Assembly: GCA_002428985.1 (NCBI GenBank)
Contig: DIYL01000034.1
Location: forward strand, 1-64,000
Reading direction: 5' to 3'
DNA: 64,000 nucleotides
Source: Anaerolineales bacterium UBA6055
GTDB lineage: Bacteria; Chloroflexota; Anaerolineae; Aggregatilineales; Phototrophicaceae
The notes below the pieces were generated by a model. The model saw nothing but the letters and a program-made list of their open reading frames with translations. It was not told where the DNA came from and searched no databases. Shown one piece after another: positions 9,447 to 18,108 of the stretch (within the stretch, counting starts at the first letter, position 1; the number at the start of each line of letters is the position of its first letter). The translations under genes and the position numbers were made by a program.

Positions 9447-11751
9447 GCATGATTTTCTCTATGCCCTTCAAGACAATGTACCGGAAGATTTTGCAGCAGA
9501 ATTGAAGCAACAACTCGATATGCAAGATCAACACCAAATTGTAGAAAAATCACAGCATCATACATGGTGGACAGTAGCAGTCGCATCAATTATTACGGTC
9601 ATGCTTAGTGTCGGTATTTTGGTTAATAATTCAGATTCGTTACCTTTCATGAAGTCACTCTTATTACAGCCCGATTTGAACAATCACGGTGTTATTTCAG
9701 ATAGTAATATTAATAAGTTGCAGTTGATTGGACGTATCGGCTCGGAGGTATATGATTTTGAACCCTATGCTGATACAGTAATTATTGGCACAAGGGATGG
9801 CATCTATGAACATAACGCAACTGACCTTAATGGATCACGACGATTACTCATTGATGTATCTGTTATTGACTTTACAGTAGATGGGTCGGGCAATATTTTT
9901 TATCAGGCTTTTGATACCAGCCGTGAACATGTGATGGTCTATCGCTGGGATCGAGCAACCAGAGAAATCCACCTATTACAAACATTGAATTCTACATCCA
10001 TGATTGCCCCTGATTCGCTGTTTGTGAGTGAAGATGGTCAACGTTATTATATCACTAGTTGTGTAGGGGATTTACCAACGGCTGTTCGTTTTTACGATTG
10101 TGGCTGGCACTTAGCTGGATTTGATGTGTCATCCGGTGAAAACTTTGCGAACCATGCATTGTTGAGCTATGTTTCAAAAATTGCACAATCTGGAGATAAG
10201 AAGTGGTTGGTCTACTTTAAGTACGATTTACCGCAAACCAATCTTTATCTTAATCGCATCGAAATGAATACGGGCGAAATGACTACGTTGTCTAAAGTAC
10301 CCTATAATGCAGATTATCAGCAGTGGATCACCCCCACAACCCATCTGGCAATCAGTGAAGATGGACAAACAATCTTAACTGGAAAACCATCTACTTCCGA
10401 TGTGAACTTATGGCATGTACCACACTTACTTAAGCGTGTCGATATGCCGCATGTGTTTCAAGATAAGTCTGACTTGAGCTTTTCTGCACGCGAATCATCA
10501 GGTTTTGTATTTGATCCAACAGGCAACTACTTGATTCAATCTGGCACATGGAATTGGCGTATTTATGACATTAGCGGAAATGTGACTGTGCAAACTGTAC
10601 CCATCCAGATTAATCAATTTGAGTCTCTAGAATACTCTGATGATGGTACGATCGCATTTGGGATGCAATATGGGATTTTGTATGCATATGATGCAGCGAC
10701 ATGGGAAGAGCGTGAGGTGCTAACACGCTATGCAAATAATGGGAACGTCATTTCGTTTACCGATGATGGGAATATGATAATTACGAATCAAACACCCATG
10801 ATGTGGGATTTATCATCTAATGAGCCGACTGCACAACTACTAATGAACCAAGAAAATCGTGTACGTATGATGCGTCATGCTGTTATTAGCCCCGATGGAC
10901 AGTATGTTGCCTATCAATCCTATGATATGCGAGAATGGGTAGAATCTGGAAGTATATTCGTCAAAAATTTATCAACCAATATCACCTATCGTATGGGAAA
11001 GCTTGTTGTTCCGATGATACATATGGAATTCTTATTAGATAATACATTAATCATCGTTTCAGATGATGGCTATATTTATCAGATTCCACCTTCAAAATTA
11101 GATGTTGAAGAAAAAGAACCATATACCATCACACATATCAATGACGTGAGCATCAAAAACAATGTAAAACTTAACACATCGAATATTGTTTTTACATCAG
11201 ACGGTCAATTGGCTGCATTATGGGATTGTGCAGAATACAATACACAGAGTCGACAGTGTGACCGTATCGAATCGCTCCAACTATGGGACATCATCAATAC
11301 AGAGTTAATCAGGGAGATAACCTATGATAATTCCAAACAACCTGGGCAGATCGCCTTGTCATCAGATGGTGAACAACTTGCATACTCATATTGTACAAAT
11401 GGTAGTTACATGAATGGGTATTCTTACGAATGTTTATCAAGTGAAGTCGTTGTGTTGAGTGTGGATCAATTAATTTCTGATAAAAAAATTGAACCCCAAG
11501 CAGTCGTAAAAACATCTGGTATGACTGCGCTAGCGTACCATCCCATACAACAGAAAGACGATAGTTATCTGTTGGCGATAACCATTGTATCTGATGAAGG
11601 CGAAACACAATTCTGGCGTATATCACCTGATGGGGGCAATGAAATGCTATATCGTTTACCTGACATCAAAACACCACTTTTCTTTAGCCCACAGGCAGAC
11701 TTAATCATAACTCGTTGGTTTGATGTATGGAGTGTGCCATCGGGAAATTAA
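9439..11751 (+). CDS. Membrane-anchored beta-propeller protein, putative anti-sigma/sensor
   Basis: 770 residues. A short cytoplasmic N-terminus (about 40 residues, MPEHDFLYALQDNVPEDFAA) is followed by one transmembrane helix (around 44-64, WWTVAVASIITVMLSVGILV) and a roughly 700-residue exported region with multiple propeller blades (FDPTGNYLIQSG, SPDGQYVAYQS, SSDGEQLAYSY). The 8-bp overlap with the sigma gene and the single-pass topology match ECF sigma/anti-sigma pairs. The N-terminus lacks an obvious zinc-binding HxxxCxxC anti-sigma motif, so the anti-sigma role is inferred from context only. The large outer domain could sense an envelope or extracellular ligand. Confidence 0.7.
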   Translation: MPEHDFLYALQDNVPEDFAAELKQQLDMQDQHQIVEKSQHHTWWTVAVASIITVMLSVGILVNNSDSLPFMKSLLLQPDLNNHGVISDSNINKLQLIGRIGSEVYDFEPYADTVIIGTRDGIYEHNATDLNGSRRLLIDVSVIDFTVDGSGNIFYQAFDTSREHVMVYRWDRATREIHLLQTLNSTSMIAPDSLFVSEDGQRYYITSCVGDLPTAVRFYDCGWHLAGFDVSSGENFANHALLSYVSKIAQSGDKKWLVYFKYDLPQTNLYLNRIEMNTGEMTTLSKVPYNADYQQWITPTTHLAISEDGQTILTGKPSTSDVNLWHVPHLLKRVDMPHVFQDKSDLSFSARESSGFVFDPTGNYLIQSGTWNWRIYDISGNVTVQTVPIQINQFESLEYSDDGTIAFGMQYGILYAYDAATWEEREVLTRYANNGNVISFTDDGNMIITNQTPMMWDLSSNEPTAQLLMNQENRVRMMRHAVISPDGQYVAYQSYDMREWVESGSIFVKNLSTNITYRMGKLVVPMIHMEFLLDNTLIIVSDDGYIYQIPPSKLDVEEKEPYTITHINDVSIKNNVKLNTSNIVFTSDGQLAALWDCAEYNTQSRQCDRIESLQLWDIINTELIREITYDNSKQPGQIALSSDGEQLAYSYCTNGSYMNGYSYECLSSEVVVLSVDQLISDKKIEPQAVVKTSGMTALAYHPIQQKDDSYLLAITIVSDEGETQFWRISPDGGNEMLYRLPDIKTPLFFSPQADLIITRWFDVWSVPSGN

Positions 11752-11887
11752 CCTTGTAGCTATAGATTTTATGCCGCATCTCGATAGCAGGCATTGTCAA
11801 GTTGTCGACAACCAGGCTTAAATATGGGATGCTCGGGTATGACATATCACAACTCACTAGATTCTTTGTAACGCGACAGTGACCGAT

Positions 11888-12155
11888 TCAAGCCCCTAAT
11901 GCCAACGCATATGTTGAGTGGTGGATTCGAAGTGTAAGAGAAGAATGCCTCGATAAGCTGATTATTCTTGATGAGAAGCATCTGACACAAGTCATGAATG
12001 AATATGTTGATTACTACAACACAACCCGACCGCACCAAGGCATTCAACAACAAATCCCGATCCCACCACAAAATGAGATGGAATCGGGACATGTTCGATG
12101 TCGTGATATCCTCGATGGCATCATCATTCGCGACTACTATCAAGATACCGCATAA
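11888..12155 (+). pseudogene. Integrase-core transposase C-terminal remnant
   Basis: The frame ending at TAA 12153-12155 encodes NAYVEWWIRSVREECLDKLI and YVDYYNTTRPHQGI, the conserved C-terminal block of rve/integrase-core transposases (the final Glu of the DDE triad and the YNxxRPHQ motif). Upstream, RFKPL is out of frame by one base relative to the expected FKAPNANAYVE, and the N-terminal two thirds are missing. A TGTCGACAAC stretch at about 11803 and GTTCGGGGACA ending at 12211 could be remains of element ends, but they do not match each other well. It lies between the host propeller gene and qatD, near where the left boundary of the defence island or transposon should be. Confidence 0.7.
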
Positions 12156-12222
12156 ATACAGCAGATTTGAGGTTTTTTGACCCTACGGCTTGAAAGCGTA
12201 AGTTCGGGGACAACTTGTAACT

Positions 12223-12975
12223 CTATTTTATCAGGGTAATGACAGTATTGAAGTTGTCTGATATTTGTTGAAACGTTGTATCTACTTCTGTATTCCACAG
12301 ATTTGATAAAGACTTAACTATATTAGATATATATAGAGGATTTGCAGGTGTTGAATCGATTTTGATGAATGGTCCATCTGTTTCAATCAAGATGCGCTCG
12401 TGTGGAATACGTCTTATGATGTCTTGACCTCTTTGCGTCCTCAACATTGCCGAATTCACAGAAAAGTAGAACCCAAATGAGATTGCTTTCTGAAGCTCGC
12501 CCACATTTCCAGAGAACCAATGCAATATCACTTTTCCCGGATAGTTTTCACCGATAACACTTATCACATCTGCGCTTGAGCGTCTTGAATGAACGGTAAT
12601 AATCTTGTCTCCAAAGCTGCTGCATTTGCTCAATATAGACTGAAATACTTCCCGCTGAACGCGTCTGTTCTCCTTGTTAGTCGTGACATAGTCTAAGCCT
12701 ATTTCTCCGATAAACCGCGTTTTTTCAAGCCAATCCCACATTATTGGCAACTCATGCTGCCTTTCCAGTGTCAGCTCAGGATGTAAACCAATAGCTGGTA
12801 AAATTACAGGGTACTTTTTACTGAGATTATAGGTGTAATGAAACACAGACGGAGTATTTGTAACAGCGATCACTTTGATATGTGCGTCTTGCAACTGTTG
12901 AGCTAACGCCTCCGGTTGTGGAAACAAATCAAGGTGAAAATGTGTGTCGATCTTTATTGGATTGTTTTGCTTCAT
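12223..12975 (-). CDS. qatD: QatD, TatD-family metal-dependent DNase of the Qat system
   Basis: 250 residues with the TatD amidohydrolase layout: N-terminal HxH motif (IDTHFHLDL), GEIGLDY with the metal-binding Glu, histidines in ITVHSRR and ILHWFSG, and the C-terminal ILIETDGPF Asp. These ligands all appear intact, predicting a metal-dependent nuclease. It is the last gene of a four-gene minus-strand unit in the order ATPase, QatB, QueC-like, TatD-like, which is the described Qat anti-phage system. It starts 18 bp after qatC. The 3' end lies about 65 bp from an integrase remnant. Confidence 0.88.
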   Translation of the reverse strand: MKQNNPIKIDTHFHLDLFPQPEALAQQLQDAHIKVIAVTNTPSVFHYTYNLSKKYPVILPAIGLHPELTLERQHELPIMWDWLEKTRFIGEIGLDYVTTNKENRRVQREVFQSILSKCSSFGDKIITVHSRRSSADVISVIGENYPGKVILHWFSGNVGELQKAISFGFYFSVNSAMLRTQRGQDIIRRIPHERILIETDGPFIKIDSTPANPLYISNIVKSLSNLWNTEVDTTFQQISDNFNTVITLIK

Positions 12976-12993
12976 TTGAAAACCTTTAAGGAT

Positions 12994-14280
12994 TTATTGA
13001 TCTAAAAATGTATCAAGCTCCTCAATCCCACGGTTGTAGACGCTCAGGTATTCCTCGGCATCATTTGATAGAGTTGCACTACCGAGCACATCAAATATGG
13101 TAAGAGGTTCACGTTTATATCTCTGGATTGCGGCTTTTATTGCCCAAAGATCAGAATAAACACTTGCATCTGGGTTAGCAACTGTCAAGACATCTGTTAC
13201 ATATGTCGCATCTTTAGCTAAGTTAGCTCTGTATAATGCTGCTCGACGCACGATACACGGAACACATTTGCCACAATGTTCTTTGGGAGAATGTCCAGAG
13301 AACCTGTGACTAGAGGCTGTTGAACATGACATAGTAAGATTGTATCCAGTTTGCAGTATGCTAGGGTTAGTTAAAGAAACTAGCATTTCCCCTTTTGTCT
13401 TAAATCGATAAGGAGTATTTACTGTCACGCCTATTCCTAGCAGATCGATGAATCTCTGAAACTGTTCGACAAAATGCGGATGAGTAGTACGACTACTTAG
13501 GCTTCCAAGACGGTTACGTGTCAATGGAATATTCAAGGATATAAAGCCATTCTCAGGGACGGTAAACGTTGAACAACCAACGGCTTCTGCTGTGATTATT
13601 CCCATCACGAAATACATAAACGAACGGCTACGAGATGTAAGCTCGCTTGATTTACTCTGGTATGGTTGTGCAAAAAAATCAACCTGCCGCACTCTTCCAG
13701 AATAATTTGCAGTTAGAAGATCAAGCACATTTTTCTGAAAACTATGCTCCATACTCCCAGAAGTGTGGTGACTTACAAACATTATATTAGTGCTATGCAT
13801 TTCCAATAAATCAATTGCACCTATAAATGAATCTAGCCCGCCCGACAACAAGGATACTGCCTCAATGTTGTTGTAGTGGTCAGGGGGATTGTTTTCAGCA
13901 ATATCATGACGAAAGTCTGTGGGATAGAAGATAATTGACCATCTATCGCCTGTCACAAAAGAAATCACCGAATTTAGAATGCTTTCAACTTGTTTCCATT
14001 TCTCCAAATCAATCACAGGAAAATGTAACTGGATATTTCGTGTCCAGTGATTATATGCCGTCTTGCGTGAGATACGTCTATCAGTAGCATAGATTGCTAT
14101 TGATAGATTCGCTAACTCACGCTGGAATGGAGTGAATGGTATACCTTTTTCTACCAACGTATGTAGATTAGTCTGTATAAAGGGGTCTGTATCCACCATA
14201 TCAAGGAAAACAGTCAAAACGTCATCGCTGTTGATTGGTGTATTATCATCTTCTGTATACTTAAATACTACCTGTTGCAC
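12994..14280 (-). CDS. qatC: QatC, QueC-like PP-loop protein of the Qat system
   Basis: 428 residues, longer than housekeeping QueC (about 220-240). The PP-loop nucleotide-binding motif SGGLDS is at about 146-151. A cysteine cluster (HCGKCVPCIVRRAAL) near the C-terminus resembles the QueC zinc site. QueC makes 7-cyano-7-deazaguanine; in Qat systems this homologue is essential for defence, but its substrate is unsettled. The GTG start at 14280 is preferred because a strong GGAGGAGGT ribosome site lies 9 bases upstream, inside the end of qatB. The N-terminal 130 residues are a Qat-specific extension with no motif I recognise. Confidence 0.88.
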   Translation of the reverse strand: MQQVVFKYTEDDNTPINSDDVLTVFLDMVDTDPFIQTNLHTLVEKGIPFTPFQRELANLSIAIYATDRRISRKTAYNHWTRNIQLHFPVIDLEKWKQVESILNSVISFVTGDRWSIIFYPTDFRHDIAENNPPDHYNNIEAVSLLSGGLDSFIGAIDLLEMHSTNIMFVSHHTSGSMEHSFQKNVLDLLTANYSGRVRQVDFFAQPYQSKSSELTSRSRSFMYFVMGIITAEAVGCSTFTVPENGFISLNIPLTRNRLGSLSSRTTHPHFVEQFQRFIDLLGIGVTVNTPYRFKTKGEMLVSLTNPSILQTGYNLTMSCSTASSHRFSGHSPKEHCGKCVPCIVRRAALYRANLAKDATYVTDVLTVANPDASVYSDLWAIKAAIQRYKREPLTIFDVLGSATLSNDAEEYLSVYNRGIEELDTFLDQ

Positions 14281-14285
14281 AGTAA

Positions 14286-15101
14286 TCAGACCTCCTCCAA
14301 GATAATATGAGCCTGGTTGAAAATATTCTCAATCAAGTTAGTAGCTTCATCACTTTTCCAATTCATGTTGAGTACATCTATCTCGCCAAAATCAACACGC
14401 ACTTTTTCTCGTATATAGTAGCGCGCATCATTTTCTGCTTGAACTGCCTGTTCTGGGCTAACATCCCCATTTTGTAACCCGATCTCAAGCAAATTTACAA
14501 AACGATGAAATATGTGATTAGATACAGATAAGATTAGAGCATCTTGTACATCCACTTCAGTCATACGTTCAAGGTTGTCAATGCCACCATTGAGATCAAA
14601 CTTGCTATATAACTCTTTGAGAGTATCTGTCTCAGCCTGTCGAGCCACAGCCTGATCTAACGTGTTTCCATCAGGGGCTATGGCGTTGAGGACCGCTGTC
14701 ATTACATTACTAATTGAACTTCCAACCGCATCAGATAAACCAATATCGCGTAACGCTTGATCAACCCCACGCTGCGCTACACCAGCAAGAAATCCGCCCA
14801 ATGATGATGTTGAACTCTTGCTTGCTCGTGAGGCTCGTGTAGCATTTTGTGCCCCACGATTTGCCCGAACATACTCACGAACCGCTTTGGATAGGCTTCC
14901 ACCATGACCAGACGCATACCCACTGTAATCAGACCTTGCGTTGCTGAGAGCTCTGGGGTTCAATGTTGGAACAGGTGTAGGAGAAACCTGGCTATCATTG
15001 TCATTACTATCTTGGGGTGGAGTATTTGGAGGAGCATCATCTGCCCAAGGGGGTAATAAGGGTGTTCCGCCTGGTCTAGTATGTGAATTCGATGTCCCCA
15101 T
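14286..15101 (-). CDS. qatB: QatB, Qat system component
   Basis: 271 residues, identified mainly by position between the KAP ATPase and QueC-like genes and by composition. The N-terminus is low-complexity, rich in Pro, Gly, Asn and Ser (TRPGGTPLLPPWADDAPP), followed by a basic Ser/Ala-rich stretch (YVRANRGAQNATRASRASKS) and a helical C-terminal domain. This Gly/Pro-rich N-terminus and helical tail are features I associate with QatB proteins. No catalytic motif is visible; it probably acts as a structural or adaptor subunit. It is separated from qatA by 24 bp and from qatC by 5 bp, consistent with one operon. Confidence 0.8.
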   Translation of the reverse strand: MGTSNSHTRPGGTPLLPPWADDAPPNTPPQDSNDNDSQVSPTPVPTLNPRALSNARSDYSGYASGHGGSLSKAVREYVRANRGAQNATRASRASKSSTSSLGGFLAGVAQRGVDQALRDIGLSDAVGSSISNVMTAVLNAIAPDGNTLDQAVARQAETDTLKELYSKFDLNGGIDNLERMTEVDVQDALILSVSNHIFHRFVNLLEIGLQNGDVSPEQAVQAENDARYYIREKVRVDFGEIDVLNMNWKSDEATNLIENIFNQAHIILEEV

Positions 15102-15125
15102 ATTATATTCTCATTTCACTTACAC

Positions 15126-17009
15126 TTAACTGTCACTCATTTCGGAGAGGCGCTTTTTAGCAAGTTGCGTTATAGCATCAGTGTTCTTGTCATTCACCCA
15201 GGTTGTCAGTATTGCCTGCTCTGAGCCTGTGTCATTGAAGCTATTGGACATTTCCTGCAATATGGGCAATATAACAGGTGACAGCATACTCGTAGGGAAT
15301 TCTTGGAAAAATACTACAAAATCACTCTGGCGCTCAGGACGTTTCCCAACGAAACGCGTAAGTATCGAAAGCAATTGAGTGCGATTGTCGCGGTTCTCTT
15401 CCGTCCTGACACGTTGTGCAAACTCCTCAAAAATCGCAGTTGCTTCAGCTTCATCAAGTTCATGTGCCTTTGCAATTGCATTATTCTTGACAGCCTCGCT
15501 ACTACTCAACAGATCCAAAACAATCTGTTGCGCCATTGGGCTTAAGCTTCTCACCTGTGTTGTGGTGAAACCAAATTTCTCACGTGCCAGAAAGAAATAT
15601 GGACGTAGGTCTATTTCGCTTAATTGTGGATCAAGAGATAACCACACCTTGGATATCCACATATCTTTCAGCCATGTTTCAGTCTCTTTCTTGTCAGTGT
15701 AGTGGACATCATCTCCAATACTTTCTTCTCTCTCATCATCTACTAAAAGGGTTTCTATACTTCTAAGTAGTCTGGGTTTTCCTTGTTCTTGTATCTGCAA
15801 TTCAGCAAGAGAGCGAAACAACTCTGGTTTGAAATATTCAAGCAACATCAGTTTCGCCAGAACCTGCATCTCAATATCGACTGAACGCGCCAGCGCCATT
15901 TCGCGCCGCATCATTAGAGTGTTGAGAAACCGTTTTGTCTGCCGAGGATTGCCAGACATTCCTGATGCCAACACTGGAGCAATAAAATTGGCAAGCAGCA
16001 GAGCATTCTGAACATCTTGGCTTAGTGTTCCTAATACCGTCCGTACCATTTCGATTGTAAGAAGATTGATTGTATCTCCGGGCTTGCGTTCCTCAATTGC
16101 TCCCTGCCTCACCTTCTCGAACTGGTCATCGTCTAAGTCAGTTGTGCGAGCGAATAGTAGTCTGATATAAGTTTCCAACTCTGCCTGGCCTACTGGTGGA
16201 ATTCGCACTGGAAACTGTATTAGTTTTTCAAGATAATCCCTTCCCACCTTAAAATCTTTTTGCGGTAGTTCGGGAAATCTACGAGTGACAGCATATTCTA
16301 CAAGTCGCTCATCTGCACCAATAATGAATACTGTTTGTGGAGCAAACAAGAATAATTTGATTGCTTCAAGGGTTTCAATGATTGTCTCAGGATTACAGCG
16401 ATCTAAATCATCTATGAAGACAACCAGAGTTGAGATCTTAGTCTCCTCAAGCAAATCCGAAAAATGTCGGTGAAAGTCTCTAATAGCAAGCGAAGATTCA
16501 TCATCAGATTGTTGACTAATAAACTCTTTTGCAGTTTCGTAGTCAATATCATTGAAATGGCCAGCCAATGATTTAGCAAGGGCTTCAACACCAGATGTTA
16601 CTCCAATACCGACACCACCCAGAAGCGCACCCGAAGCAAGTTTGCCTCCTGTCCATGCAACTCGCATCCAATTTACGCGCTTAATCAACGAGGTCATTGT
16701 TTCTTGCGCTTTTTCAGTAAGAGTCACTCTATTGGCAATTTCCTCCAACAGTGTATCCATTAGAGCGGCTTTCGCATCGTCAAATCCTTCAAATAGCCAA
16801 CCATTAAAATTCACACATAGGACGCCTTCGACTTCTTCTTCAATGACACTTTGGGTCATCTTCAGTAAACTAGATTTACCACTGCCCCAATGACCATAAG
16901 CCCCTATTGTTGTGGGGTGAAGATGTGGACTCTTCACTATGGAAAGCATTACACCTACTAAATGTCTGTAATCTAAAAGATCAATATCTGTTTCATTATC
17001 TGACCACAT
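15126..17009 (-). CDS. qatA: QatA, KAP-family P-loop NTPase of the Qat system
   Basis: 627 residues. Walker A GHWGSGKS is at 39-46, and Walker B in TLVVFIDDLDRCNPETI (Asp 200-201) has the DDLDRC signature of KAP NTPases. A glycine-rich hydrophobic stretch (about 121-145) lies inside the P-loop domain, as in KAP proteins whose inserted helices contact membrane. The C-terminal roughly 250 residues are helical. It opens the qatABCD unit, with an AGGAAA ribosome site before the ATG. Probably the sensor or motor of the system; the trigger is not known from sequence. Upstream is about 190 bp that should hold the promoter. Confidence 0.9.
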   Translation of the reverse strand: MWSDNETDIDLLDYRHLVGVMLSIVKSPHLHPTTIGAYGHWGSGKSSLLKMTQSVIEEEVEGVLCVNFNGWLFEGFDDAKAALMDTLLEEIANRVTLTEKAQETMTSLIKRVNWMRVAWTGGKLASGALLGGVGIGVTSGVEALAKSLAGHFNDIDYETAKEFISQQSDDESSLAIRDFHRHFSDLLEETKISTLVVFIDDLDRCNPETIIETLEAIKLFLFAPQTVFIIGADERLVEYAVTRRFPELPQKDFKVGRDYLEKLIQFPVRIPPVGQAELETYIRLLFARTTDLDDDQFEKVRQGAIEERKPGDTINLLTIEMVRTVLGTLSQDVQNALLLANFIAPVLASGMSGNPRQTKRFLNTLMMRREMALARSVDIEMQVLAKLMLLEYFKPELFRSLAELQIQEQGKPRLLRSIETLLVDDEREESIGDDVHYTDKKETETWLKDMWISKVWLSLDPQLSEIDLRPYFFLAREKFGFTTTQVRSLSPMAQQIVLDLLSSSEAVKNNAIAKAHELDEAEATAIFEEFAQRVRTEENRDNRTQLLSILTRFVGKRPERQSDFVVFFQEFPTSMLSPVILPILQEMSNSFNDTGSEQAILTTWVNDKNTDAITQLAKKRLSEMSDS

Positions 17010-17203
17010 ATCTATTTTCCTGATAAAACAAGAAGCACAAACGAATCTAGAGTATTATACGCTTATCATAGAGATTACGACAGTCACCTGATCGGTACTC
17101 CATAATACTGACACATTGTTCAGGAACAAATCAGAAATCTGCCTGCCAGTTGATGCTTGGAGCAACCTCCAGGGCAGTTTCGGACAACACAAGCAAATTA
17201 TTG

Positions 17204-18040
17204 TCAACCAACTATTTTTCTTAGATGTCCGCCCAAATCAAAGTAACTCCCATTTGGCAACACATCGATTAAACATTGATAGAGTCGCCTTCCGCTGGGG
17301 TGTATTGTTTCATCTAAACCAATACTTATCAGACTTTTCCCGGGTTGAAACTCAAACCAAAAAGGTTCTATTCTTAAACCAAATTCAGCGAGTAGTTTGG
17401 CTAACGGTCTTGCAGATGATGTTGGCAATATTAGCAAACCATGATCTTTCAATCCCCATCGACATTCTTCAATATTTAGGGTCTGATGCTCAATCCGACA
17501 TGGGAATTTGAAATCACGTTTCTGCTCCACACATTGTCTGTAAACGGCAGCAAAATGATTACCTCCATCTATATTAATAAGATAATAACTGTCATCCCAT
17601 TCACGATAACAAACAATAGGAATCCCATCATCAGTTCCTGCAATATGTTTGAGATGTGTGTTCAGATACCGGATATTGTCCTTGAATTCGGTCTCTGTTT
17701 CATACCCAATACGATTTTCATTGATGTACTCAGCAACTGACTTAAGTGCCTTACCATAATCTAGAAAAGTATCAACATGGATACTTCCGGGTGTTTTTCC
17801 TGCCCATACACCACTTAAGTTGAGTATTGAGAATTGGCGTTTTTTAGCAACCAATCGAGAGTGTACCAATGTCTTTCGGCTCATCCAGGGAAGATTTTCA
17901 AAGAGCGAGAATGCATGTGGTTCGTATTTGGCCGTTTGGATTATGGGCTTTTGTAGCTCCTTAAATGATATGGTTTTCAATGCATTCCGAAATCCATGAT
18001 CTGTTTTTAATGTATGGTGAATCCAGCCTAAGATTTTCAT
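17204..18040 (-). CDS. Uncharacterised protein between Qat and PIWI-RE operons
   Basis: 278 residues without a motif I can assign firmly. The central segment INIDGGNHFAAVYRQC recalls the DGG-H-aa-A pattern of DUF6685-type proteins; this is a weak resemblance by eye. No signal peptide or transmembrane helix is seen. It is transcribed with the defence genes on the minus strand, 69 bp after the PIWI-RE gene and 194 bp before qatA. It could be an accessory gene of the PIWI-RE operon, a separate defence gene, or unrelated cargo. The start at 18040 has an AAGGATATTCTGAA purine-rich region upstream. Confidence 0.55.
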   Translation of the reverse strand: MKILGWIHHTLKTDHGFRNALKTISFKELQKPIIQTAKYEPHAFSLFENLPWMSRKTLVHSRLVAKKRQFSILNLSGVWAGKTPGSIHVDTFLDYGKALKSVAEYINENRIGYETETEFKDNIRYLNTHLKHIAGTDDGIPIVCYREWDDSYYLINIDGGNHFAAVYRQCVEQKRDFKFPCRIEHQTLNIEECRWGLKDHGLLILPTSSARPLAKLLAEFGLRIEPFWFEFQPGKSLISIGLDETIHPSGRRLYQCLIDVLPNGSYFDLGGHLRKIVG

Positions 18041-18108
18041 TTCAGAATATCCTTATTAAAATAACTGTGTCCTCTCGATTGAATATTTCATCTCGACTCT
18101 TACAAAGA

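Noticed and set aside
11800..12222. TGTCGACAAC and the GGGGACAACTTG region as candidate left transposon ends.
   Set aside because: They lack the CATAAAGTTT repeat of the right end and match each other poorly; they more likely belong to the decayed integrase element.
15181..16893. Many plus-strand ORFs opposite qatA.
   Set aside because: They are antisense shadows of an intact, motif-bearing gene.
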